Shown here piece after piece: positions 25,165 to 32,864 of a DNA stretch of 53,806 bases. The DNA lies in assembly GCA_937967805.1 (NCBI GenBank), contig CALBTC010000179.1:1-53806 (forward strand). The letters run 5' to 3'. Source of the DNA: an uncultured Anaerolineaceae bacterium (lineage in GTDB: Bacteria > Chloroflexota > Anaerolineae > Promineifilales > Promineifilaceae). The notes under the pieces are model-generated. The model searched no databases, was not told where the DNA came from, and was given only the letters and a program-made list of their open reading frames with translations. Made by a program: the position numbers and the translations under genes. Positions within the stretch are counted from its first letter, which is position 1; every line of letters starts with the position of its first letter.

Positions 25165-25410
25165 GATTTAACGCAGAGGCGCAGAGACGCAGAGGAAAAG
25201 AAAAAATCTGAGAAATCTGCGAAATCTGCGGACGAATTTTTAATTTCGAAGTTGCCCAAATGTAGGTCAACTTTGCAAAGTTGACCAACTCAACTGTATG
25301 ATTGGCGGGAACCGCTATTTCATCACGAATCTCACGAATAGACGAATGAGCACAAATCAGTTTTAAACATTCGTCAATTTCGTTCATTCGTCCCATTCGT
25401 GATTTATTTT
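25165..25410. repeat. Short tandem and inverted repeats in the hut intergenic region
   Basis: From about 25170, GCAGAG units recur with 8-9 bp spacing, then AAATCTGCG units near 25205-25228. From 25319 to 25408, CACGAAT/GACGAATG units on the left face CATTCGT/ATTCGTGAT units on the right and can form a long imperfect stem. These are low-complexity dispersed repeats rather than genes. The hutH ribosome binding site (AAGGAAAGAAG) follows. Confidence 0.5.
25265..25286. promoter_or_regulatory. Perfect 22-bp palindrome between hutU and hutH
   Basis: GGTCAACTTTG is followed at once by its reverse complement. It sits about 120 bp upstream of hutU and 140 bp upstream of hutH. By position it could be a shared operator for the divergent hut genes, but similar palindromes also occur as dispersed repeats in related genomes, so this is open. 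Confidence 0.45.
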
Positions 25411-25424
25411 TTAAGGAAAGAAGA

Positions 25425-26978
25425 ATGGAACCATTGATTATTTCTGGTCGCGATTTAAAGATAGATGATGTTGTGGCCGTGGCTAACGGTCGTACAGTCG
25501 AATTAGACACAACCGTTCTCCCTGCTGTCAACCGCTCGCGCCGCGCTGTAGAGAAACTGGTGCGCGAGGGACAGGTAGCTTATGGCATTACGACGGGATT
25601 CGGCCGTTTCAAAGATAAGTCGATCAGCGCCGACGAGAGCTTACAGCTCCAGCTCAACCTGGTGCGCTCCCACGCTGCCGGCACCGGCCCAAATCTGCCT
25701 GAAGAAGACGTGCGAGCGATGCTCCTGGCCAGGGCCAACACGTTGGCCCAGGGCTACTCCGGCGTGCGTCCTGTCGTCATCCAGAAGCTGCTGGATATGC
25801 TGAATGCTGGGGTGCATCCCCGCGTGCCGGCCCAGGGTTCGCTGGGAGCCAGCGGCGACCTGGCCCCGCTGGCCCATCTGACCCTGCCTCTCATTGGCGA
25901 AGGCGAAGCGTTTTACAATGGATCGCTCATGCTTGGCGGCGAAGCGATGGCTGCGGCCGGCATTGAGCCCATCGTTTTGCAGGCAAAAGAGGGGTTGGCT
26001 TTGCTAAACGGAACAGCACTCATGGTCGGATTAGGTGCGATTGTAGTGCGACGGGCCATTAATTTGGCGCTCACCGCCGACATTGCCGCCGCCCTCACGC
26101 TGGAAGCGCTGCGCGGCACCGACCGGGCCTATGACGACCGGGTTCACCAACTGCGCCCCCATCCCCGCCAAATTGAGTGTGCTGCCTTTTTGCGCCAGGT
26201 GCTGGCCGGCAGCGAGCTGCTGCGCCCGGCAAAGTCTAAAAATGTGCAGGATCCCTACACGCTGCGCTGCGTGCCGCAGGTTCATGGTGCGGTGCGGGAT
26301 TCTGTTGCCTATGCGAAGTGGGTGCTGGAAATTGAGCTGAATTCGGTCAACGACAATCCGCTCATCTTTGTGGATGAAGAAAACGAGGATGAGATTGAGG
26401 TCATTTCGGCGGGGAACTTTCACGGAGAGCCCATTGCCCTGGCGATGGATTATCTAAAACTGGCGCTGACGGAAATTGGCAATATGAGCGAGCGGCGCAT
26501 TGCCCAACTGGTGGACGCCAACAGCAACGGCGGCGTGCTGCCCATGTTTTTAACGCAGCACGGCGGGTTAGAAAGCGGCTTTATGATCGCCCACTACTCG
26601 GCCGCTGCATTGGCTTCAGAGAACAAAGTGCTGGCCCATCCTGCCAGCGCCGACACGATCCCCAGCAGCGCCAACATTGAAGACCATGTGAGCATGGGGG
26701 CGACGGCCGTGCGCCAGGCCGAAATGATCATGACCCACACGGAAACGGTTGTGGCCATTGAGCTGCTCTCGGCGGCACAGGGGATCGATTTCCGGCGGCA
26801 GCATCACAGTGGCCAGATGGGTCGGGGAACGGCTGTTGCCTACGACCACATCCGCCAACATGTACCGTTCATCGCTGAAGATTGCTACATGGCCCCGCTC
26901 ATCGAAAAGGTGCGGCTGCTGGTTCATGAAGGAACAATTAAGGAGGGTGTTGAAGCCGCTATTGAAGATCATGAATAA
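25425..26978 (+). CDS. hutH: Histidine ammonia-lyase
   Basis: A 517-residue lyase that removes ammonia from histidine to give urocanate, the first step of the pathway. The Ala-Ser-Gly triad that cyclises to the MIO electrophile is residues 142-144 in GSLGASGDLAPLAHL. Other family blocks are YGITTGFGRF at 53-62, QDPYTLRCVPQVHGA and SVNDNPLIF. ATG 25425 follows AAGGAAAGAAG. It is transcribed away from hutU-hutI and overlaps the end of the convergent gene at 26959 by 20 bp. The active site looks intact. Confidence 0.96.
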   Translation: MEPLIISGRDLKIDDVVAVANGRTVELDTTVLPAVNRSRRAVEKLVREGQVAYGITTGFGRFKDKSISADESLQLQLNLVRSHAAGTGPNLPEEDVRAMLLARANTLAQGYSGVRPVVIQKLLDMLNAGVHPRVPAQGSLGASGDLAPLAHLTLPLIGEGEAFYNGSLMLGGEAMAAAGIEPIVLQAKEGLALLNGTALMVGLGAIVVRRAINLALTADIAAALTLEALRGTDRAYDDRVHQLRPHPRQIECAAFLRQVLAGSELLRPAKSKNVQDPYTLRCVPQVHGAVRDSVAYAKWVLEIELNSVNDNPLIFVDEENEDEIEVISAGNFHGEPIALAMDYLKLALTEIGNMSERRIAQLVDANSNGGVLPMFLTQHGGLESGFMIAHYSAAALASENKVLAHPASADTIPSSANIEDHVSMGATAVRQAEMIMTHTETVVAIELLSAAQGIDFRRQHHSGQMGRGTAVAYDHIRQHVPFIAEDCYMAPLIEKVRLLVHEGTIKEGVEAAIEDHE

Positions 26979-27489
26979 TTCTGGCTTCATTTTGGAAGAG
27001 ACGGCCGTTCGCCACATAATCCTGCGGCGCTGCCAGTAGATGCTGGCGGGCAGCCTCGGACAATGCACCTTTGATACGGGCCGGCACGCCAACCGCCAAC
27101 ACACCGGCCGGGATGTGCTGATTCTCAGCCACAACAGCCCCGGCAGCTACCAGCGCCCCGTGCTCAACGATGGCCCCGCTGAGCACGGTGGCATTCATGC
27201 CCACCAGCACGCCGGCATGCAGATGGCATCCTTCCAGCACAGCCCCATGCCCAATCGTAACGTCTGCCTCAATGATAGTGTCGTGTCGATTGTTTACGTG
27301 AAGCACCACATTGTCCTGCACGCTGGTGCGCGCGCCGATGACGATACGGCCGTGATCTCCCCGAATCACCGCGCCAAACCAGACGCTGGCCTCATCCTCA
27401 ATGACCACGTCACCAATGATGGTGGCATTGGGGGCAATGTAAGCGGTTGGGGCAATTTGCGGCCGTTTTCCTTTAAATTCAATAATCAT
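26959..27489 (-). CDS. Gamma-carbonic anhydrase-like left-handed beta-helix protein
   Basis: A 176-residue hexapeptide-repeat protein (YrdA/PaaY/gamma-CA group). Repeats such as APNATIIGDVVIEDEASVWFG run through residues 18-130, followed by a C-terminal helix. The metal-site His residues expected in this family are visible in NVVLHVN, TIGHGAVL and GCHLHAG, together with VIRGDHGRI. It is thus a candidate zinc or iron carbonic anhydrase, though many relatives have no proven activity. It converges on hutH with a 20-bp overlap of coding ends, so each gene reads into the other. It is probably a single-gene unit. Confidence 0.85.
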   Translation of the reverse strand: MIIEFKGKRPQIAPTAYIAPNATIIGDVVIEDEASVWFGAVIRGDHGRIVIGARTSVQDNVVLHVNNRHDTIIEADVTIGHGAVLEGCHLHAGVLVGMNATVLSGAIVEHGALVAAGAVVAENQHIPAGVLAVGVPARIKGALSEAARQHLLAAPQDYVANGRLFQNEARIIHDLQ

Positions 27490-27642
27490 CCAGATTTCCT
27501 TCTCTCAGCAGATCGCACTTGTATCTACATCTATAATTAGGCCATGCTGCTCCAAAAAGGTGCAGTTCTAGCTTGTTTACCGGCAATACCTAAGGTAACA
27601 TCTGCTCTGTATTTTATCGTTTACGATTGGAAGAGGAAAACC

Positions 27643-28173
27643 ATGAATTACTTTTTGTTTACTGCGATCATTTTGGCTCAAACAACCGAGCCGGTCGGCG
27701 TGCCTGCTTTTGTGCCAATTGTTATTGCCGTCATCTTGCTGCTGCTCTTTTGGTGGGGATTGAGCCGGAATTCAATTCCGCAAGGTGCTGCTGAACACAC
27801 TCTAGATGACCATCACGACAGCCACGAGGAACATCATGATGCGGCCATGGGCATGGCGGCCCCTGAATCGATGCCATCTGAAGCAGCGGAAATGGATGCG
27901 GTTCGGACAACGGCCGTTAACCTGGACGATCTCAAAATAATCGAAGGCATTGGCCCCAAAATCGAAGGTATCCTGCACGATGCCGGCATTCACACCTTTA
28001 CCGACCTGGCGGCAGCAAGCGTGAGCGAACTAGAAAGAATTGTGCGGCACGATGCCGGCATTCGGGTTGCGTTCCCCGACACCTGGCCTCAGCAAGCCCA
28101 GTTAGCCGCCGATGGGAAATGGACCGAGCTGGAACAGCTCCAGGATGAGTTAAAAGGCGGCCGGCACGCTTAA
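27643..28173 (+). CDS. Membrane-anchored helix-hairpin-helix protein
   Basis: A 176-residue protein. Residues 15-37 form one transmembrane helix (VPIVIAVILLLLFWWGL). A His/Asp/Glu-rich linker follows, with clustered HH and DDHH that could bind metal. The C-terminal domain (about 95-170) has LKIIEGIGPKIEGILHDAGIHTFTDLA, a helix-hairpin-helix motif of the type in DUF4332-like proteins and appended to some ribosomal or DNA-binding proteins. ATG 27643 follows AAGAGGAAAA; the frame is open from 27544 but without a site. HhH domains usually bind nucleic acid backbone. Whether that happens at the membrane here is unknown. Confidence 0.75.
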   Translation: MNYFLFTAIILAQTTEPVGVPAFVPIVIAVILLLLFWWGLSRNSIPQGAAEHTLDDHHDSHEEHHDAAMGMAAPESMPSEAAEMDAVRTTAVNLDDLKIIEGIGPKIEGILHDAGIHTFTDLAAASVSELERIVRHDAGIRVAFPDTWPQQAQLAADGKWTELEQLQDELKGGRHA

Positions 28174-28249
28174 ATAAGACCCATGGGGAGACGCGGCGTT
28201 TACTAAGATTAGACGGACCTCAATAAGTGCCACGTTATGTTGAGTTTTC

Positions 28250-28277
28250 TTGACAAATAAACGGCACTTGCTATAAT
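28250..28277 (+). promoter_or_regulatory. Promoter of the initiator tRNA
   Basis: TTGACA (28250-28255), a 16-bp spacer and TATAAT (28272-28277) preceded by an extended TG. The tRNA begins 13 bp downstream. Confidence 0.88.
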
Positions 28278-28290
28278 CCTCGACTGTTGA

Positions 28291-28362
28291 TGCGGGGTAG
28301 AGCAGAGGCAGCTCGTCGGGCTCATAACCCGGAGGTCGCGCGTTCGAATCGCGCCCCCGCTA
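28291..28362 (+). tRNA. Initiator tRNA-fMet (anticodon CAT)
   Basis: A 72-nt cloverleaf with anticodon loop CTCATAA in a TCGGG/CCCGG stem, giving the three G-C pairs that mark initiator tRNAs. The first acceptor pair is mismatched (T1 with T72), another initiator hallmark. The T-arm is GCGCG-TTCGAAT-CGCGC. The 3' end reads TA-CTA, so CCA is not encoded. It has its own promoter and terminator. Confidence 0.93.
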
Positions 28363-28370
28363 CTAAGCAA

Positions 28371-28398
28371 AAAAGCACCCTTAAACAGGGTGCTTTTT
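28371..28398 (+). terminator. Terminator of the initiator tRNA
   Basis: AAAAGCACCC (28371-28380) pairs with GGGTGCTTTT (28388-28397) across a 7-nt loop and runs into T residues. Confidence 0.9.
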
Positions 28399-28445
28399 CT
28401 ATTTCCGGCCTATGTGCCAGCGGTGTAAGTCAATAATTTTTCTGC

Positions 28446-28745
28446 TCACGCACTGTTATTGGCCAATTGCTCCATCTTATTAGCCAATTCCACGTCCAAA
28501 TTGCTGATTGAATTATCCAGATCGTGCGTCACCAGGGAAACGGTGACGCTGTTGTACACGTTGGACCATTCAGGATGGTGGTCCATCTTATCGGCGTGAA
28601 CGCCGGCAGAAACCATCCAACCCAGCGCCTGGGCAAATGAGTCAAATTTGTATTCCTTGTGCAGTTTACCTTCTTTGACAGACCAGCCGGGTAAGTTTGC
28701 CAGTTCGGCCGTAATTTCTTCGCTGCTTAATTTGTTTCTAGACAT
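28446..28745 (-). CDS. phhB: Pterin-4-alpha-carbinolamine dehydratase
   Basis: A 99-residue protein of standard length for this family. The signature ADKMDHHPEWSNVYNSVTVSLVTHD includes His56-His57-Pro58, the active-site His pair. The enzyme dehydrates 4a-hydroxytetrahydropterin so that the cofactor of aromatic amino acid hydroxylases is regenerated. No such hydroxylase is in the window, and some bacterial homologues have other roles, for example in molybdopterin pathways. ATG 28745 has GGAGGT six bases upstream; the frame extends to 28805 without support. It lies between the initiator tRNA and a membrane-protein gene. Confidence 0.9.
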   Translation of the reverse strand: MSRNKLSSEEITAELANLPGWSVKEGKLHKEYKFDSFAQALGWMVSAGVHADKMDHHPEWSNVYNSVTVSLVTHDLDNSISNLDVELANKMEQLANNSA

Positions 28746-28767
28746 CTGTACCTCCGTTACTTTACCA

Positions 28768-28824
28768 AGATTGGGCCAATTTTTATACGTGAATTGCCTA
28801 TTCAAGGCAAAATTGGCCCAATCT
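28768..28824. repeat. GATTGGGCCAATTTT inverted repeat, copy 1
   Basis: AGATTGGGCCAATTTT (about 28769-28784) faces AAATTGGCCCAATCT (about 28810-28824) across about 25 bp. The same arrangement occurs at 48687-48742. It is probably a small dispersed element, located here just upstream of phhB. Confidence 0.65.
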
Positions 28825-28838
28825 ACCCTATCGCTATT

Positions 28839-29948
28839 TTACATAAGTATCAGTTGTTGTATGAGCCAGGCACCTATGGCGGCGCTGATACCACCTACAA
28901 TGAGGCCAAAAACGCCGCCGATGACGGCCGTTCTTCTATTACTCATCAACTTTTTGGGCACGGCCATAACCGGCAAATCATCCGCACCTAAAATGACCAT
29001 TTCTACCAGGGTGCGGGCGGTGAGGTTGCTGGTGATGCGGGCATCTACCTCGCTGAAAACCGACAGCAAAATGCCTAAAATTGCCAGGCAAAGAGGCAGG
29101 GCAATAAGACCCCCGGCACCGGAAGCAGCCGTTCCCACAATAATCCCCACAATCACCGCCGGTGCTAAAAAAGGAAACGCGCCCTGACGCAGCATCTCCG
29201 TGGGGGCTTCAGCCGCTTCGACGAACATTGCTTTTACGCCGCGGCTGCTCCAACCCCCAACACCCCCAAGCATGGCTACCAGCAACATGGGACCCCGGCC
29301 ACCGGTGCCGATTCCCCGGCAAACGTCAGAAATGCGTCCACCCAAAAAACTGCTTAAAAGCGTAATGAAAGCACCGGCCACAAGCCCTATCCAAATGGCC
29401 CGATTCTGTTTGAAATAGCTGCCCAGATACCCCCCCACAACCGCGCCCATTGCCGTTGCCACCCAAATGCCCCAACTGTGCCAGCGCACCAAACCCAACA
29501 CAAAACCAGAAACGAGCCCGACGCTGGCGCCCAAAACCGCGCCAATAAACAGAGAACCGAGAAACAAAAAGAGCACCGTGTACCAATGGTCATTCTTATC
29601 CGGCTGCGCCCGCGTAATGCCGCCCACAACGGCCCCCACAATAATGCCACGCAGCAGGCCAAACAGCGTGCCATCCCACAAGCCGTTTACCCGGCCACCT
29701 AATAGATAGCCCAAACCACCCACCAACAAACCAATGAGCCCACCGGCCACCAGACCACTCATCAGGGCACCGTTGTGCTTTAGCACCCGCTCGTAGGCAC
29801 CAAACACGGCCAGCAGAACGGCCGTCCCCAACACGGTAACGGCCGTTCGCTCCACAATCCCGCCAATCATGCCCGATACCAAACCGATCACCACCATAAA
29901 CGAGAATACAACCGGTACGGAGCGGCGCAGTTTCATTTGCTGAGCCAT
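28839..29948 (-). CDS. Large glycine-rich polytopic membrane protein
   Basis: A 369-residue protein with about nine to ten hydrophobic segments full of small residues (for example SGMIGGIVERTA, GLVAGGLIGLLVGGLGYLLGGR, GAVLGASVGLVSGFVLGLV). The repeated pattern 'hydrophobic-GG-hydrophobic' suggests internally duplicated helical pairs that pack tightly, as in glycine-zipper proteins. ATG 29948 overlaps the stop of the upstream acetyltransferase gene (TGATG), so the two are co-translated. There is no catalytic motif or recognised transporter family. Confidence 0.7.
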   Translation of the reverse strand: MAQQMKLRRSVPVVFSFMVVIGLVSGMIGGIVERTAVTVLGTAVLLAVFGAYERVLKHNGALMSGLVAGGLIGLLVGGLGYLLGGRVNGLWDGTLFGLLRGIIVGAVVGGITRAQPDKNDHWYTVLFLFLGSLFIGAVLGASVGLVSGFVLGLVRWHSWGIWVATAMGAVVGGYLGSYFKQNRAIWIGLVAGAFITLLSSFLGGRISDVCRGIGTGGRGPMLLVAMLGGVGGWSSRGVKAMFVEAAEAPTEMLRQGAFPFLAPAVIVGIIVGTAASGAGGLIALPLCLAILGILLSVFSEVDARITSNLTARTLVEMVILGADDLPVMAVPKKLMSNRRTAVIGGVFGLIVGGISAAIGAWLIQQLILM

Positions 29949-30880
29949 CACACAAGTTCCAAAATCCAAATGGGCATGCGCTGCTGACTGGGCCGGAAAC
30001 CAAATTTTAGATACAGTTTTTGAGAAGCGCTGTTTTCAACTTGCGTGTTCAACGACACGGTATAAAGCCCCTGTCTATAGTAATAAGCAAATGCATGTTT
30101 CAGTAAAGCTGATCCAATCCCCAGTCCATGTTTTTCTGGGTGGACTGTTAAACGTACCAAATGGGCGCCGGCATCTGCCCGTGCGCTAAGCTGATACCCG
30201 ACAAGCTCATCATCAAGAAGCGCCACATCAAAGCTTAGCGATTGGGGCCGGGCAACGGCCAGGGCCTGGGCGCTTTGCCGCCACAAAGGTGCAAAAGAGG
30301 CTTCTTCTAACTCAGCCAAGGCCCCAAAATCAGTCGAGTAAACTTGCCTAATTATTAAACCAGGCACTGCGGTAACCTCCGGCAAATGGCGGTCTTCCTT
30401 AACATAGGTTTCGATATGGCTGCCCTGAAAAAAACCGAATTGAGGCAAGAGTGGTTGGGGCCATTCTTCCACAGTCAGCCAGGCAAGCCGTGTGGCGCCC
30501 TGGTGACGCAGCGCAGACACGACATGTGCCAACATCCCGGTCAAAGCCTGTTCAGCGGCGTTCTTGTCGCGTATGGCAGCAACACGGACCCAGGCAACCG
30601 GTAACGGATCGGCCGTGGCCGCCAGACAACCAGCCAGATCGGTATGATCTGGAAAAAGCTTAGCGGTAAGGCTGTTTTTGCCTGCCGGTTTTTCCGCTTT
30701 GGGCAACACGACAAAGCCGGGGGCACCAATCCAGTCGCCGGGCAGGTGCCAATCGACATGGATGTGGCTGTAAACGGCCGTATTCAACAGCCGCAAAATA
30801 GCCCCGGCATCCGCTTTTGTCGCCACCCGAATGCCGTCAGAACTGCCGCGCTCCCGAGCCCAAAGGTTTGCTAATTCCAT
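29948..30880 (-). CDS. GNAT-family N-acetyltransferase (tandem domains)
   Basis: A 310-residue protein with two GNAT-like halves. The C-terminal half (about 160-305) has the acetyl-CoA pyrophosphate loop in VRLTVHPEKHGLGIGSALLKHAF and the following NTQVENSASQKLYLKFGF, the usual motif A and B layout. The N-terminal half keeps the fold signature less clearly and may only be structural. ATG 30880 (MELANLW) is preferred, with ATG 30895 upstream as an alternative. It diverges from recA across about 120 bp of AT-rich DNA. The substrate is unknown. Confidence 0.82.
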   Translation of the reverse strand: MELANLWARERGSSDGIRVATKADAGAILRLLNTAVYSHIHVDWHLPGDWIGAPGFVVLPKAEKPAGKNSLTAKLFPDHTDLAGCLAATADPLPVAWVRVAAIRDKNAAEQALTGMLAHVVSALRHQGATRLAWLTVEEWPQPLLPQFGFFQGSHIETYVKEDRHLPEVTAVPGLIIRQVYSTDFGALAELEEASFAPLWRQSAQALAVARPQSLSFDVALLDDELVGYQLSARADAGAHLVRLTVHPEKHGLGIGSALLKHAFAYYYRQGLYTVSLNTQVENSASQKLYLKFGFRPSQQRMPIWILELV

Positions 30881-31004
30881 AACGCTATTGTACACTACAT
30901 AATCATTTTTTCTGATAAGCTGGCCTTATTCCTATATATCCTCTATCCATTCCTGTATGTTGTCAAATATAGGGAAGGCGCAGCATAAATTACTTAGGAA
31001 ACAA

Positions 31005-32021
31005 ATGGGCAGTAAGCCAAAAGACAGAACCCTGGAAACAACCATTGCAAGCTTAACCAAACGTTTTGGCGAAGGTGCCATTATGCGTTTGGGTGAAGCC
31101 CGGCACCTGCAGGTAGAAGTCATTCCTACCGGTGCTTTGCCGCTGGACATTGCTTTGGGCGTTGGCGGTGTACCGCGCGGCCGCGTCATCGAAATTTATG
31201 GCCCCGAATCATCTGGTAAGACGACAGTTTGCCAGCATATCATTGCCGAAGCGCAGCAACGCGACGGGATATGTGCATTCATCGATATGGAACACGCGCT
31301 TGATCCGGTTTATGCTGAGCGCTGTGGGGTCGATGTGGACAATTTGTATGTCTCACAGCCAGACACGGGTGAGCAGGCGTTAGAAATTGCCGAAGCCCTC
31401 ATTCGTTCCGGGACGATGGATGTGGTTGTCGTGGATTCTGTGGCAGCATTGGTTCCCCGCGCCGAAATTGAAGGCGAGATGGGGGATGCACACGTAGGAT
31501 TGCAAGCCCGTTTGATGTCTCAGGCATTGCGTAAATTGTCTGGGGTCATCAAACAAACCAATACCGTTGTTATTTTCACCAACCAACTGCGCTCAAAAAT
31601 TGGCGTCATGTTTGGCAGCCCGGAAACCACCAGCGGTGGCAACGCGCTTAAATTTTATGCGTCTGTACGAATTGACATTCGCCGCATTCAGGCCATTAAA
31701 AACGGGGCTGATGTAGTGGGCAATCGTACCCGGGTGAAGATAAAGAAAAACAAGGTTGCGCCTCCGTTTACCGATGCTGAATTTGACATTATGTATAATG
31801 AAGGTATCTCAAAAACTGGCTGTATTGTTGATCTCGGTGTGGACTATGACGTTCTGGATAAGCGTGGCGCGTATTTCCGATATGGGGAAACGCTGCTGGG
31901 CCAGGGACGTGAAAATGCCAAGCAATTTTTGCGAGAAAATCCGGAGATTTTTGCCGAGCTAGACGCCCTCATTCGTCAGAAGGCTGGCCTGCCCCTCGTG
32001 GAACCACTGTCTGAAGGCTAA
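31005..32021 (+). CDS. recA: Recombinase RecA
   Basis: This 338-residue protein is the central strand-exchange ATPase, which also triggers LexA-type repressor cleavage. The Walker A motif is GPESSGKTT at 66-74. The block [18 protein letters not shown] and the L2 and core region [30 protein letters not shown] are diagnostic. ATG 31005 after TTAGGAAAC is chosen over ATG 30957. The acidic C-terminal tail is short. Its neighbours recX and rny follow on the same strand. No copy of the palindrome found upstream of uvrA and uvrB was seen upstream of recA. Confidence 0.98.
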   Translation: MGSKPKDRTLETTIASLTKRFGEGAIMRLGEARHLQVEVIPTGALPLDIALGVGGVPRGRVIEIYGPESSGKTTVCQHIIAEAQQRDGICAFIDMEHALDPVYAERCGVDVDNLYVSQPDTGEQALEIAEALIRSGTMDVVVVDSVAALVPRAEIEGEMGDAHVGLQARLMSQALRKLSGVIKQTNTVVIFTNQLRSKIGVMFGSPETTSGGNALKFYASVRIDIRRIQAIKNGADVVGNRTRVKIKKNKVAPPFTDAEFDIMYNEGISKTGCIVDLGVDYDVLDKRGAYFRYGETLLGQGRENAKQFLRENPEIFAELDALIRQKAGLPLVEPLSEG

Positions 32022-32126
32022 CCCCGGCAGGTGGTTTTACCTGTTTCCTAATTCATTTCAACTGAATACGGCCGTCTCACGGCCCATAATTGCTATCGGA
32101 GTTATCCCGCCACGGCTTTTGTGTCT

Positions 32127-32774
32127 ATGGGAAAGATAACAGCGTTAACACGGCAAAAAAGAAATCCCGATCGGGTCAACGTCTATTTAGACGGCGAATT
32201 CGCTTTTGGTCTGGCGGCCATTACGGCCGTCTCCCTGCGCGTTGGCCAAACTTTAGCGCCCGCTGAAATTGAGCGCCTCAAAGGATCTGATCTGGAAGAA
32301 AAAGCTAAAAACGCGGCCATTCGCTACATTGAATACCGGCCGCGCAGCATTGCCGAAACGCGCCACCATTTGCAGAAAAAAGATTACCCTGACGACGTGA
32401 TTGAACGCGTTGTGCAGCGTTTGGTCGATGTTGAACTGCTGAACGATGCCGCTTTTGCTCGATACTGGGTGGAGCAGCGCGAAACGTTCAAGCCACGCAG
32501 CAAGATAGCATTGCAAATGGAGCTGCGCAAAAAAGGGGTTGACCGCGCTTTGATAGAAACGGCCGTAGCCAATGTTGATGAACTGGCCGCCGCCACACAG
32601 GCCGCACAGGCTAAAGCCCGCCGCTATCACAGCTTGCCCGAACTGGAATTCAGAAAAAAGCTGGGCGGCTTTTTACAGCGTCGCGGTTTTGGTTATGACA
32701 TTGTAAGAGAAGTAACCGAAGCACTCTTGGAACAGTTTAACGGAGATGCTTCTGAAGCAGACAACCATTTTTAG
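32127..32774 (+). CDS. recX: Regulatory protein RecX
   Basis: A 215-residue all-helical protein of three tandem three-helix repeats. Family blocks are RYIEYRPRSIAETRHHLQKKDYPDDVIERVVQRL, LLNDAAFARYWVEQR and the third-repeat segment GFLQRRGFGYDIVREV. RecX binds the RecA filament groove and limits RecA activity. It follows recA by about 100 bp, the usual gene order. ATG 32127 is preferred to GTG 32121; no good Shine-Dalgarno is visible for either, which may keep its level low relative to RecA. Confidence 0.92.
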   Translation: MGKITALTRQKRNPDRVNVYLDGEFAFGLAAITAVSLRVGQTLAPAEIERLKGSDLEEKAKNAAIRYIEYRPRSIAETRHHLQKKDYPDDVIERVVQRLVDVELLNDAAFARYWVEQRETFKPRSKIALQMELRKKGVDRALIETAVANVDELAAATQAAQAKARRYHSLPELEFRKKLGGFLQRRGFGYDIVREVTEALLEQFNGDASEADNHF

Positions 32775-32846
32775 AAAGCCAGCTGGCTTTCAGTGTGAAA
32801 GTAACAGAAACACTCTGTTCGTTTCAAAACCATTATTTACTTTCAC
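32774..32846 (+). promoter_or_regulatory. Structured leader of rny
   Basis: GAAAGCCAG followed by its complement forms an 18-bp palindrome at 32774-32791, starting at the last base of the recX stop. Then GTGAAAGTAA (32795-32804) pairs with TTACTTTCAC (32837-32846), with an inner AACAGA/TCTGTT stem. The rny Shine-Dalgarno AAAGGAG lies just after. The first hairpin lacks a T run, so it is not a classical terminator. Confidence 0.5.
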
Positions 32847-32864
32847 CTAAAAAGGAGATCAATT

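Noticed and set aside
25165..25410. Possible CRISPR array in the hut intergenic region
   Set aside because: The repeat units are only 6-9 bp, with irregular spacing and no spacer-sized unique segments. No cas gene is present.
30896..31004. Search for the uvrA/uvrB palindrome before recA
   Set aside because: Only a lone GTTGTCA-like half is seen near 30960, with no second arm. It was not called.
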